From CAJQQK01 sp963696075 (GTDB taxonomy: Bacteria; Pseudomonadota; Alphaproteobacteria; Rhizobiales; Hyphomicrobiaceae), in NCBI GenBank assembly GCA_963696075.1, contig CAVOJD010000015.1, positions 351,251 to 415,250 of the forward strand: a stretch of DNA of 64,000 bases, read 5' to 3'. Position 1 is the first letter of the stretch; each line of letters begins with the position of its first letter. This document shows positions 26,564 to 34,644 of the stretch, piece by piece. The notes beneath the pieces are model-generated. The model saw nothing but the letters and a program-made list of their open reading frames with translations, searched no databases and had not been told where the DNA came from. Made by a program: the position numbers and the translations under genes.

Positions 26564-27598
26564 GTGAAAAAATTCCTCGGTTTGGCGACGGCGAGTGCCG
26601 TTGCTTTGTCGCTTGCTTTTGCACCGCAGGCGGATGCCAAGAACCTGCAGGTTCAGGCAAGCTCGAAGTCGGGCGACTGGGCACACCGGTTCATGGGCGA
26701 CATCTGGGCGCCGAAGCTCAAGGCGATGAGCGGTGGCAAGCTGACCATCGAAGTGCTCGCGACGCAGGCGGTGGTGCCGCACCGTGAGACGATCGATGCG
26801 GTGGCCAACGGCATTCTCGACGGCGATCTTAACGCGGTGTCGTATTTCGCCGGTCGTGACCCTGCGTTCGCGATCATCGGTGACCTCATTGCCGGCTATG
26901 ACACAGTCGATCAGGTGCGCACGTTCTGCATGCACGGCGGCGGCAAGGAGATCCTCCAGAAGCTCTACGACAAGTACACGAAGGGCCAGGTTCATGTGAT
27001 CGGCTGCGGTCCTTATGCCAAGGAAGCGCTGGTTGCGAAGGCCAAAATCACGACCGTCGACGGGCTGAAGGGTGTCAAGATCCGTTCTCCTGAAGGTCTT
27101 GCAGCTGAAGTCTTCAAGCGGGTCGGTGCGGCGCCGGTGTCGCTGCCGTTCTCGGAAGTCTACACGGCGCTTGAGAAGGGGCTGATCGATGCTGCGGATG
27201 CCTCCGCACTTGTGAACAACGAAGCATCGGGCATGCACAAGATCGCGAAGTATCCGATCTATCCCGGCATCCATTCGATGGCTGTCCTCCAGTTCATCGT
27301 CAACAAGGATGTCTGGAACAAGCTCAGCGAGCAGGACAAGACGCTGCTCGAGGTCTGGTATTCGGCTGCCTACGACGCGATGCGCCGGGAAGCTGACAAG
27401 CAGGACCACGAGATCGTCGCGAAGTATGCCGACGGCAAGGACGTGACGGTGATTGACTGGGCTCAGGAAGAGCGTGACAAGTTCCGCGCGATTTCGGTCA
27501 AGGCCTGGGAAGACTATGCGGCCAAGACGCCGCTCGCCAAAGAGGCGCTTGATGCGCACCTCGCGTTCATGAAGAAGAACGGTCTTCTGAAAGACTAA
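26564..27598 (+). CDS. dctP: TRAP transporter substrate-binding protein DctP
   Basis: GTG 26564 has a strong SD (GGAGGAG at 26552-26558). The product begins with a Sec signal peptide (ATASAVALSLAFAPQADA). The mature protein of ~320 residues has the DctP-type fold, with KIRSPEGLAAEVFKRVGAAPVS holding the conserved arginine that binds the substrate carboxylate. It delivers carboxylate-type substrates to the DctQM permease encoded next. The substrate is unknown; nearby sugar-acid genes allow a sugar acid. Confidence 0.92.
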   Translation: MKKFLGLATASAVALSLAFAPQADAKNLQVQASSKSGDWAHRFMGDIWAPKLKAMSGGKLTIEVLATQAVVPHRETIDAVANGILDGDLNAVSYFAGRDPAFAIIGDLIAGYDTVDQVRTFCMHGGGKEILQKLYDKYTKGQVHVIGCGPYAKEALVAKAKITTVDGLKGVKIRSPEGLAAEVFKRVGAAPVSLPFSEVYTALEKGLIDAADASALVNNEASGMHKIAKYPIYPGIHSMAVLQFIVNKDVWNKLSEQDKTLLEVWYSAAYDAMRREADKQDHEIVAKYADGKDVTVIDWAQEERDKFRAISVKAWEDYAAKTPLAKEALDAHLAFMKKNGLLKD

Positions 27599-27599
27599 T

Positions 27600-27685
27600 G
27601 CCGTTGTCGACGCGGCGCCCTATCGGCGCCGCGTTGACGGCAATTCGGTCAGCGTCCGGATAGACCATACGGCTATCCGGACGCT
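27600..27685 (+). other. Two strong stem-loops between dctP and dctQ
   Basis: The first inverted repeat pairs GACGCGGCGCC with GGCGCCGCGT around 27608-27635, with flanking complementarity to 27641. The second is a perfect 13-bp stem AGCGTCCGGATAG (27651-27663) and CTATCCGGACGCT (27673-27685) with a nine-base loop. Neither has a T-run. Such structures commonly allow much higher expression of the binding protein than of the permease; that role is inferred. Confidence 0.7.
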
Positions 27686-27774
27686 GCCTGTGTGTTCTTC
27701 CGGTCTATTTCCATTGGGGCGTGAGTGCTGCATAGCCACTTGCTGCGGCGGTGCCCACGAAAGGTTTATTATCC

Positions 27775-28521
27775 ATGGTTGCTGCAACAGACGCACAAGC
27801 CGCCGAACGGCGCGGGGGCGCCTTTCAAGTTGGCGTTGATCACGTCAGCCGCTTCCTCGGGCTAGCGGTCGGTAACCTCTATATTCTGTGCGCGATCGTG
27901 ACGCTCTACGAGGTCGTCGCGCGGTATGCCTTCAATTCGCCGACGCAGTGGGCGTTCGAGGTCGTGATGGTGCTGTGCGCCACCGCCTGGATGCTGTCGG
28001 CCGGCTTCGTGACCCTTCAAAAGCGGCACATCGGGATTACGGTCTTCTATCTGATGGCGAGCGACCGGACGCGGTGGTGGCTCGATCTGTTCGCCATGGT
28101 GGTCGGGGTGTTCGCGCTCTACATGCTGATCAGCGATACGCTGATCCGGGCGCTGGATTCGATCGATCTCATTGAGCGCACGGGCAGCGGATGGAACTCG
28201 CCGCTGCCGATGATCCTCAAGACGGTTCTGGTTGCAGGGCTGTTCATCTATCTCATCCAATTGCTGGTCAATCTTTCACGCCACTTTCAGAGCCGCGCGC
28301 TCGAAGTCGGGGTGCTGGCGCTGACCGCGCTGATCGTGCTGCGCTATCTCATCCAGATCGGTCACCACTATATGGGGGGTGACAGTTTCTTCGGTCAGAT
28401 CGACGAGTCGATCAACGCGTTCGGCAATACGGTGCTCAACCCACGCCAATACGGGATAAACGTCCGTGAATTGGGCATCGGTTATGTGAGCCTCGGCATC
28501 GTTGTGTGCTGCTGTTGCTGA
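27775..28521 (+). CDS. dctQ: TRAP transporter small permease DctQ (with frameshifted link to DctM)
   Basis: ATG 27775 gives four predicted helices typical of DctQ, including YEVVARYAFNSPTQWAFEVVMV and LQKRHIGITVFYL. A further helix follows (ALTALIVLRYLIQIG). The last part, NVRELGIGYVSLGIVV, looks like the N-terminus of DctM rather than DctQ, and the frame then hits a stop after four cysteines. The dctM frame picks up at 28506. A QM fusion protein broken by a one-base indel near 28507, or a real 16-base overlap, are both possible. Confidence 0.85.
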   Translation: MVAATDAQAAERRGGAFQVGVDHVSRFLGLAVGNLYILCAIVTLYEVVARYAFNSPTQWAFEVVMVLCATAWMLSAGFVTLQKRHIGITVFYLMASDRTRWWLDLFAMVVGVFALYMLISDTLIRALDSIDLIERTGSGWNSPLPMILKTVLVAGLFIYLIQLLVNLSRHFQSRALEVGVLALTALIVLRYLIQIGHHYMGGDSFFGQIDESINAFGNTVLNPRQYGINVRELGIGYVSLGIVVCCCC

Positions 28522-29822
28522 TGATGACAGGCATGCCGCTTGGCATCGTGACGCTGATTATCTCGGTTGTCTGCGCGTTCCTGTTCTTCGGGCCGAAGGG
28601 GCTTTATCTCGTCTCGACGAACGCTTCCGGGCTGCTGGAGAAGTATCCGCTGGTGGCGGTGCCGCTATTCGTGTTGATGGCGACGATCCTGGAACGCGCG
28701 GGGATCGCGGAAGACCTGTTCGATGCGATGTCGATCTTTGCCGGCAACCTGCGCGGCGGGGTGGCGGTTCAGACCACGATCGTTGCTGTTATTCTGGCGG
28801 CGATGTCGGGCGTGATGGGCGGCGAGATCGTGATGCTCGGCCTGGTGGCGCTGCCGCAGTTGCTCCGCCTCAAGTATGATCGAAAACTCGCGATCGGGCT
28901 TATTTGTGCGGCTGGTGCGCTGGCGACGCTTATTCCACCGTCGATCGTGATGATCGTTTACGGGCTCAGTGCTGACGTTGCGATCGGCGATCTCTTCGCG
29001 GCGGGCTTCATTCCAGGGCTGATGCTGGCGACATTCTACGTCTCGTACGTGCTGGTGCGTTGCAATATCAATCCTGCGCTGGCGCCGACGGCGGCGGAGA
29101 TTGCCGTCATGCAGGGAGGGGAGAAGACCGGGCTCAGCCGAGACCGCATGCTCGCCGTGGTGTTGTGCATCGTGCTGATCGGCTGCGTCATGGGATCGAT
29201 CTATGCCGGCATCGCGTCGGTTACGGAGGCGGCGGGTGTCGGTGTATTCGGGTCGATCATCGTTGCCGCCGTCCGGCACAAGTTCAGCTATGAACTGCTG
29301 CGCGATTCGCTTGCGAACACGATGAGTGTCGTTGGCACGATCATCTGGCTCATCCTGGGTGCGGTGGCTTTCGTCGGGCTTTACAACCTGATCGGCGGCG
29401 CCGACTTCATGCGCTCGCTGTTTGCGGGGCTTGGCCTGTCGCCGCTCGGCACGGTGTTCGTGATGATGGCGATCCTGGTGGTGCTCGGCACGTTCATGGA
29501 ATGGATCGCGATCATCTTCATCACGGTGCCGGTGTTCGCACCGGTGGTGCGGGATCTTGGTCCGGAACTTGGCATGGAGCCCAGTTGGGCTGCGGTCTGG
29601 TTCGGTATCCTGTTCGTCATGAACATCCAGATCTACTTCCTGTCGCCGCCGTTCGGGCCTGCGTGCTTCTGGTTGAAGTCGGTTGCGCCGAAGGACATCT
29701 CGCTGCAGGAGATCTTTGTGTCGGTGTTGCCGTTCATTGTGCTGCAGATCATCGGGATGCTGCTGGTGATGTTCTTCCCGCAAATCGCGCTGTGGCTGCC
29801 GCAACTCTTGAACCCGACCTGA
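28506..29822 (+). CDS. dctM: TRAP transporter large permease DctM
   Basis: The 438-residue protein has about 12 hydrophobic segments and conserved DctM blocks (VAVPLFVLMATILERAGIAEDLF, split here as VPLFVLMA and ILERAGIAE; AAGALATLIPPSI; GTFMEWIAIIFITVPVF). It forms the sodium-coupled translocation unit. The annotated start GTG 28506 leaves out about 12 residues that are encoded in the other frame at the end of dctQ, so its true N-terminus is uncertain. Confidence 0.9.
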   Translation: MLLLLMMTGMPLGIVTLIISVVCAFLFFGPKGLYLVSTNASGLLEKYPLVAVPLFVLMATILERAGIAEDLFDAMSIFAGNLRGGVAVQTTIVAVILAAMSGVMGGEIVMLGLVALPQLLRLKYDRKLAIGLICAAGALATLIPPSIVMIVYGLSADVAIGDLFAAGFIPGLMLATFYVSYVLVRCNINPALAPTAAEIAVMQGGEKTGLSRDRMLAVVLCIVLIGCVMGSIYAGIASVTEAAGVGVFGSIIVAAVRHKFSYELLRDSLANTMSVVGTIIWLILGAVAFVGLYNLIGGADFMRSLFAGLGLSPLGTVFVMMAILVVLGTFMEWIAIIFITVPVFAPVVRDLGPELGMEPSWAAVWFGILFVMNIQIYFLSPPFGPACFWLKSVAPKDISLQEIFVSVLPFIVLQIIGMLLVMFFPQIALWLPQLLNPT

Positions 29823-29845
29823 CGGCGGGAACCAAATTCCAGGGG

Positions 29846-29898
29846 CCTTGAGGGTGTTTGCCGTCGATGACGGGGAACACCCCGGCTGCCCCTCAAGG
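29846..29898 (+). promoter_or_regulatory. Nested stem-loop after dctM that includes the next SD
   Basis: CCTTGAGG (29846-29853) is complementary to CCTCAAGG (29891-29898), and inside it GGGTGTT (29852-29858) is complementary to AACACCC (29876-29882). The 3' arm contains part of the AAGGAG ribosome binding site of the small gene at 29909. It could limit read-through or hide that site; no T-run follows. Confidence 0.55.
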
Positions 29899-29908
29899 AG
29901 AAGACGAC

Positions 29909-30034
29909 ATGGTCGAAGATGATGATCGGCAAATCGGCGCCTACTACGGTGTCTGGCCAACGATTGCCGGCGTGCTGTTCGGCGCGGGGCTGGTGCTGTT
30001 CATGTTCATGGTGGCTGACGGCTTCACGCACTGA
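29909..30034 (+). CDS. Small single-pass membrane protein, 41 residues
   Basis: ATG 29909 is preceded by AAGGAG (29896-29901) at ideal spacing. The product starts MVEDDDRQIGAYYGVWPT and has one helix (TIAGVLFGAGLVLFMFMVAD), ending at TGA 30032-30034. It follows the TRAP permease on the same strand. I do not know the family. The clear SD, acidic N-terminus and transmembrane segment make it a likely real gene. Confidence 0.65.
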   Translation: MVEDDDRQIGAYYGVWPTIAGVLFGAGLVLFMFMVADGFTH

Positions 30035-30151
30035 GGCGCGCCACTTCCAGGGCGACCTCGCAGTGACGTGAAGGGGTGTGAGTGGACACCTTCGAGGGAA
30101 TGCCATCTTGTCTTACGGAGCAGAAGGCTTCGATAAGACGGAGATGGATTT

Positions 30152-30679
30152 ATGGCGATTGCCAAACCAATTCATGGTGCAGTGCCGCGGCGTCCAACGG
30201 TGTCGATCAGCCGAGGTTGGCTCACCGTGGCTGTCGTCCTGATCGGGCTCATGGCAGGCAGCCTGTTGCCTGACACTGTTGCTGCCGGCAACGGTAAGAC
30301 TGCAATCAACACGATTGGATCAAATGGTGTCGCCATCCGGGGCTATGATCCGGTGGCGTATTTTCGCGCGGGTCGTCCGGTGAAGGGGGCGGCTGAGCAC
30401 GCGCTCGAGCATGGAGGTGCAACGTGGCATTTTTCGAGTGCCGAAAACCGGGCACTGTTTGCTGCTGATCCCGACAAATACATGCCCGCGTATGGTGGTT
30501 ATTGCGCCTATGGGGTTTCCAAGGGCGGGCTCTACAAGATCGAGGCGGATGCGTGGTCCATCCGAAACGGGCGGCTGTATCTCAATTACGATCGAAACGT
30601 GCAGGCGAAATGGTCGAAAACGCCGGACAGCTATGTCGAAACGGCTGACCGCAAATGGCCTGGATTGGTTGCTAAGTGA
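30152..30679 (+). CDS. Exported YHS-domain protein
   Basis: The product (175 residues) has an N-terminal hydrophobic export segment (WLTVAVVLIGLMAGSLLPDTVAA). A YHS domain follows: GVAIRGYDPVAYFRAGRPVKG, where YHS proteins carry DPV.Y, and YMPAYGGYCAYGVSKGG. YHS domains are small, often metal-binding. In alphaproteobacteria this exported form is common but uncharacterised. Confidence 0.85.
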   Translation: MAIAKPIHGAVPRRPTVSISRGWLTVAVVLIGLMAGSLLPDTVAAGNGKTAINTIGSNGVAIRGYDPVAYFRAGRPVKGAAEHALEHGGATWHFSSAENRALFAADPDKYMPAYGGYCAYGVSKGGLYKIEADAWSIRNGRLYLNYDRNVQAKWSKTPDSYVETADRKWPGLVAK

Positions 30680-30795
30680 GCTATCAGTTGGTGTGCGGCC
30701 TTTCTTTGATTCGCATCGTTGGGATGGCCGTGCCCGGTGTCTGCCCGCGTTCAGCAGATGGGCTATGGGATCAGTTGGCGGGACGTTGAACGAAC

Positions 30796-32022
30796 ATGGC
30801 TGAAGGTATGACCCAAGCAGGACACGGCGACGGGCGCCGGCAACGCGACGTGCGGCTCGACTTCTTTCGCGGCATCTGTCTGTTCATTATTTTTATCGCT
30901 CATGTCTTTTCCAATCCGTGGGGAAATTACATTCCCGCGCGGTTCGGGCTGTCTGATGCCGCCGATATCTTCGTCTTCTGTTCCGGTATGGCGTCGGCGG
31001 TGGCGTTTGCCAGCGTCTTCGTGAAGCGCGGCTTCTTCCTTGGGACGGCGCGGATCGCGTTCCGCGTATGGCAGGTCTATTGGGCGCACATCTCGGTGTT
31101 TCTCGTGTGTGCGGTGATCATGCTGGCGTTCGACCGCTGGCTGGAGGCCGGGGATGCGAATGTTCGCCGCCTGATGATGGACCCGTTCTTCGATGAGCGG
31201 GCGGGGCAGGCCCTGTTGGGCTTCCTGACGCTGACGTATGTGCCGCCGTTCTTCGATATCCTGCCGATGTATCTCGTCATTCTGGTTATGGTGCCGGTGG
31301 TGATGGGGATCGAGCGGCTGGCGGGTCCCATGGCCGCGATGGCGGTGGTGGTGGGGACGTGGCTGATCGCCTCGTTCGGTGTTCTCGACATGTCACGGGA
31401 GCCATGGGGGCCCGCGACGTGGTATTTCAACCCGTTCTCGTGGCAGCTTATCTTCTTTACAGGCTTTGCGTTCATGCGCGGCTGGCTGCCGGCGCCGAAG
31501 CCGGACCGGCGGTTGATTGGCGTGGCCATTGCCTACCTGCTTCTCACGCTGCCGCTCGAATGGGAGCCGGCACTCAATGCGGTGCCGATCTTCCGCGAGG
31601 CGCGGGAAGTGCTTTGGCCGCTGATCGACAAGTCGCATGTCGGCCTGCTGCGCTACATCCACTTCCTGGCCCTTGCCTATCTGTCGTTCGTTGCGGTCGG
31701 CGAGGGGGGACGACGTCTTACGGGACCAATCGTCCGGCTGGTGTGCAAGGTTGGACAGCAGTCGTTGGCGATTTTCCTGATGGGGCTGGTGCTGTCATTT
31801 TCGGGCAGTGTGGTGTTGGACATCTTAGGACGGGACTATTTCACGGTGCCGCTGGTCAATGTTGGCGGCATGGGACTGCTGGTGATCACGGCCTATGTCG
31901 TTGGCTGGTTCAAATCCGTGCCGTGGAAGGCGCCTCGCGCTGCAACCGCCGGCGCCAGGGGCGGTCTGAGTTCCGATCCTGATACGCGGTCGGCGGGTGC
32001 ACGAGCGATACCGGCCGAGTAG
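30796..32022 (+). CDS. opgC: OpgC-type acyltransferase of periplasmic glucans
   Basis: The 408-residue polytopic protein of about ten helices starts RDVRLDFFRGICLFIIFIAH, the acyltransferase-3/OpgC signature with the essential histidine. It also has SDAADIFVFCSGMASA, as in OpgC. OpgC transfers succinyl groups to osmoregulated periplasmic glucans at the membrane. It belongs functionally with mdoH at 19 kb. The polar Ala/Arg-rich C-terminal tail is a species-specific extension. Confidence 0.88.
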   Translation: MAEGMTQAGHGDGRRQRDVRLDFFRGICLFIIFIAHVFSNPWGNYIPARFGLSDAADIFVFCSGMASAVAFASVFVKRGFFLGTARIAFRVWQVYWAHISVFLVCAVIMLAFDRWLEAGDANVRRLMMDPFFDERAGQALLGFLTLTYVPPFFDILPMYLVILVMVPVVMGIERLAGPMAAMAVVVGTWLIASFGVLDMSREPWGPATWYFNPFSWQLIFFTGFAFMRGWLPAPKPDRRLIGVAIAYLLLTLPLEWEPALNAVPIFREAREVLWPLIDKSHVGLLRYIHFLALAYLSFVAVGEGGRRLTGPIVRLVCKVGQQSLAIFLMGLVLSFSGSVVLDILGRDYFTVPLVNVGGMGLLVITAYVVGWFKSVPWKAPRAATAGARGGLSSDPDTRSAGARAIPAE

Positions 32023-32025
32023 GTG

Positions 32026-33060
32026 ATGGTGCGCGTGGTGAACCCGGCCGGCCGGCTGGCTGCAGGTTTTGCGGGTCTTGCGGGCGGCATGATTGCCGTG
32101 GCGTTCGGTGTCCTGGGTGCGGTGGCCGGCGAGATCGAGAAGGGTTCGATCGCCAGCCAGCATCTCGGGCGTGACATCCCTTACGTTGCCTATCTGCCTG
32201 ATGGGTGGGCTGGCGTTGCCGCGGCGCGCGGGGACGGAGACCTGGTTCGTCACGGTGATCAGCGCGGCGCCGGGGCTGGCCGACGTTACCCGGTCCTCTA
32301 TCTGCTGCACGGGCTTGGTGATGACGAGACGACATGGGTCAGGCTCGGCGATATCCGTGCGACGCTCGACCGGTTGATTGCGGCCGGCGAGCTGCCAGCG
32401 ATGATCGTGGTGATGCCGGGGGCCGGCCGGAGCTGGTATGTCGATGACGTGCGGCCGGGCGGGGCTGGGTCCGGGGCGATGTTTTCCGGGTTCAGCGAGG
32501 ATTTCATTGGCGCCATCGAGCAGCGCTATCCGACACTGACGTGCCGGGACGGGCGCGCAATTGGCGGGCTGTCGATGGGCGGGTACGGGGCGGTTCTTGC
32601 CGGGGTTACGGAGCCCGATCGGTTCCGTGCGGTCATCTCCTTGTCGGGCAGTCTTTTCTCGCCGGACAAGGCCTCCTTCGATGCACGGCAAAAGCTTTAT
32701 GAGCGCATTTTTGGCGGTGTTTTCGGCGTACCGCCCGATTATTCGCGGTTCAACGCGTGGAATGTGTTTACGCGGCTTGCAGCGGTACCGGACGGTAAGC
32801 CTGTGCCGGATATGTTTTTGTCGGCGGGGGATGATGATTTCAGCTCGATCCTGACGGGGACGGTTCGGTTTCACGTCGAGCTGAGGCGGCGTGGGTTGGA
32901 GAGCCAACTCAGGGTGGTTGATGCCCGTCACGACTGGGCCAACTGGCGCCGTGAGATCGTGGGTGGGCTCAAATGGCTGGGCGCGCGGATTGCGCCGTCC
33001 TGTCCGAGGATCGAAGACGCTCGGCGGCCGGGGGGAGCGTGTGGCGGTGCGGTGTGTTGA
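32026..33060 (+). CDS. Exported esterase, alpha/beta fold (esterase D/FrmB-like)
   Basis: ATG 32026 (GTG 32023 also possible) is four bases after the opgC stop. A hydrophobic export segment (AAGFAGLAGGMIAVAFGVLGAVAG) is followed by a putative esterase domain: YPVLYLLHGLGDDETTWV forms the oxyanion region, AIGGLSMGGYGAVL the nucleophile elbow, and DARHDWANWR holds the catalytic histidine. The close relation to S-formylglutathione hydrolase/mycolyltransferase-like esterases is typical of periplasmic acyl hydrolases. Pairing with OpgC suggests it may trim acyl groups from glucans; this is inference. Confidence 0.82.
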   Translation: MVRVVNPAGRLAAGFAGLAGGMIAVAFGVLGAVAGEIEKGSIASQHLGRDIPYVAYLPDGWAGVAAARGDGDLVRHGDQRGAGAGRRYPVLYLLHGLGDDETTWVRLGDIRATLDRLIAAGELPAMIVVMPGAGRSWYVDDVRPGGAGSGAMFSGFSEDFIGAIEQRYPTLTCRDGRAIGGLSMGGYGAVLAGVTEPDRFRAVISLSGSLFSPDKASFDARQKLYERIFGGVFGVPPDYSRFNAWNVFTRLAAVPDGKPVPDMFLSAGDDDFSSILTGTVRFHVELRRRGLESQLRVVDARHDWANWRREIVGGLKWLGARIAPSCPRIEDARRPGGACGGAVC

Positions 33061-33169
33061 TTGCAGCCGGCGGGGGGTGGGCACAGGAGAAATTGTCGGT
33101 ATTTCAGGCCTTGCACGGGGGGCTGCGATCGGCTAAATCGACCGTTCCCTGGCTGCCGGCGCGGGGAAT

Positions 33170-33246
33170 GGCGGAGTAGCTCAGGTGGTTAGAGCAGCGG
33201 AATCATAATCCGCGTGTCGGGGGTTCAAGTCCCTCCTCCGCTACCA
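33170..33246 (+). tRNA. tRNA-Met (CAT), elongator type
   Basis: A complete cloverleaf with encoded CCA: acceptor GGCGGAG/CTCCGCT, D-loop AGCTCAGGTGGTTAGAGC, anticodon stem GCGGA/TCCGC around loop ATCATAA, and T-arm GGGGGTTCAAGTCCCTC. The anticodon CAT is at 33204-33206. The sequence looks like alphaproteobacterial elongator tRNA-Met; a lysidine-modified tRNA-Ile cannot be fully excluded. The 3' half overlaps the integrase on the other strand and is the likely attachment site. Confidence 0.95.
33203..33246. other. Probable attachment site (attL/attR) in the tRNA-Met 3' half
   Basis: The integrase stop lies at 33203, inside the tRNA gene, so the last ~14 integrase codons (EEGLEPPTRGL) are the complement of the tRNA anticodon and T-arm. 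Tyrosine integrases usually recombine in exactly this part of tRNA genes. I did not find the matching repeat elsewhere in the window, so the other end of the element is undefined. Confidence 0.6.
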
Positions 33247-34411
33247 ATGGTTTCAAGGGGTTAGGTCGTCCATTCGCCTCTGAAACGATCGTTTTGCGGG
33301 GATTTTGCGGGACCCCCACGCGGCGTCGCTTGAGGACGATGATCGGCACGCTTTCGTGAGTAGACCGGATGACCACCCGTTCGGCCATGTCGATCAGGTT
33401 GCGCAACTCGCCTGCCGAGTAGTGCGTCGTCATCCGCGATGAGCGATGCCCCAGCAGGTCCTGGCGATCCTCGAAGCTTACGCCGGCGGCGCGAAGCCGT
33501 CGCCCGAACGTGTGCTTGAGGTCATGAACGCGGACGGGCTCCAGGCCCGCCCGCTTGCGGGCCGCGTACCAAGCGGAATTGCCCATCCGTGTGACCGGGG
33601 CACCCTCGTATGAAAATACGTGCGCTGGGTGATTTCCCCGCTGGCTTTCGACGATCTCGGCGGCAACGCTGTTCAGGACAACGAGCCGATCGTCCTGGCG
33701 CCTGGAATCAGTGTCCTTAACGCGGTTGGCCGGGATGATGAAGACCGACGTTCCGAGTTCGGGAACAGGTACCTCGTCCGCCCACAGCAATCCGCAGACA
33801 TCTCCATCACGCAGACCCGTGTTCACCTTGAACAGGGCCATTGCGCGCAAGTGCTCGGGGAGTTCCAAAAGAAGCTTTTCCTGTTCGGCCCAACTGAGCG
33901 GATAAGGTTGGCGCTTGCCGCGGTTCGCCAGCAACTTGATCTTCGGAGCCACGGAAAGCCAAGTCAGCCCATGCTCGTCGATCCACTCCGTCGCGGCGAG
34001 GTTGAGGATACGCCGAACGATCTGGAGGCCATGGTTGATGGTGCCTTCGGCAACGCCATCCCGGCGACGAGCTGAGATCCAGGGCGCGAGACTGCCCATG
34101 TGAACCTGTCGCAGAACGTCACCTCCAATGAACGGCATCAGATTTCGCAGCCGATGGACATCGTCCCGCAGGCTCGCCTTGTGCGTATGCTCGAGTACGT
34201 ATTTCGTGGCTGCCTCCTCGAATGTTCGATCGGGTCTGGTCCCATAGACCCGAGCCTGGCGGGCGTCTTCGATCATTTTCGCGAGGATCGCCTCGGCTTC
34301 TTCAGGCCGGCGCGTTCCAGTGCTGCGTTGAACCCGTCGCCCGCTGATGCGCTTGTCGATGTGCCAGATCCCGTTGCGTTCGACGAGGCCCGGCGTTCTT
34401 CTGCGTCCCAT
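33203..34411 (-). CDS. Tyrosine-type site-specific integrase
   Basis: The 402-residue protein has an N-terminal SAM-like core-binding domain and a C-terminal catalytic domain. Catalytic residues are R in VNTGLRDGDVCGLLW, the box II segment VHDLKHTFGRRLRAAG (H-x-x-K in place of H-x-x-R), GH in LLGHRSSRM and the nucleophile Y in TTHYSAGE. It overlaps the tRNA-Met 3' end, placing it at the edge of an integrated element. An excisionase-like gene overlaps its start by 139 bases. Confidence 0.93.
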   Translation of the reverse strand: MGRRRTPGLVERNGIWHIDKRISGRRVQRSTGTRRPEEAEAILAKMIEDARQARVYGTRPDRTFEEAATKYVLEHTHKASLRDDVHRLRNLMPFIGGDVLRQVHMGSLAPWISARRRDGVAEGTINHGLQIVRRILNLAATEWIDEHGLTWLSVAPKIKLLANRGKRQPYPLSWAEQEKLLLELPEHLRAMALFKVNTGLRDGDVCGLLWADEVPVPELGTSVFIIPANRVKDTDSRRQDDRLVVLNSVAAEIVESQRGNHPAHVFSYEGAPVTRMGNSAWYAARKRAGLEPVRVHDLKHTFGRRLRAAGVSFEDRQDLLGHRSSRMTTHYSAGELRNLIDMAERVVIRSTHESVPIIVLKRRRVGVPQNPRKTIVSEANGRPNPLKPLVAEEGLEPPTRGL

Positions 34412-34644
34412 GTCTTTGCTCCTTTCCGTGCGGGACGCCCGTTGCGGGTGATATAGTCATCGACCCAGGCGTCGAGTTCAAGCCGGTCGAATCCGATGCC
34501 CTGTGCGCCTATGGGCACCTCGGTGAGGTAGGGCCTGACCTCGGCGTTGAAACGGTTGCGATCCATGCCGAGGTAGGCGGGTGCATCGCGAAACCGGATA
34601 ATCCGTGGCTGCGGTGAATTTGATGATCTGTCAGCTCTCGGCAT
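34273..34644 (-). CDS. Small MerR/AlpA-like DNA-binding protein, probable excisionase
   Basis: The 123-residue protein has a helix-turn-helix of the excisionase type: RFRDAPAYLGMDRNRFNAEV, followed by GIGFDRLELDAWVDDY, the layout of AlpA/Xis proteins. The C-terminal 50 residues are polar and low in complexity. Its last 139 bases overlap the integrase start, so the two are probably coexpressed and act together in excision. Confidence 0.65.
   Translation of the reverse strand: MPRADRSSNSPQPRIIRFRDAPAYLGMDRNRFNAEVRPYLTEVPIGAQGIGFDRLELDAWVDDYITRNGRPARKGAKTWDAEERRASSNATGSGTSTSASAGDGFNAALERAGLKKPRRSSRK

Noticed and set aside
26123..27559. 478-codon minus-strand frame
   Set aside because: It is antisense to dctP, which has a clear SD, signal peptide and family motifs.
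28665..29960. 431-codon minus-strand frame
   Set aside because: It is antisense to dctM; composition is Arg/His/Asp-rich and lacks a domain.
31825..33084. 419-codon minus-strand frame
   Set aside because: It covers opgC and the esterase in antisense and has no start signal or domain.
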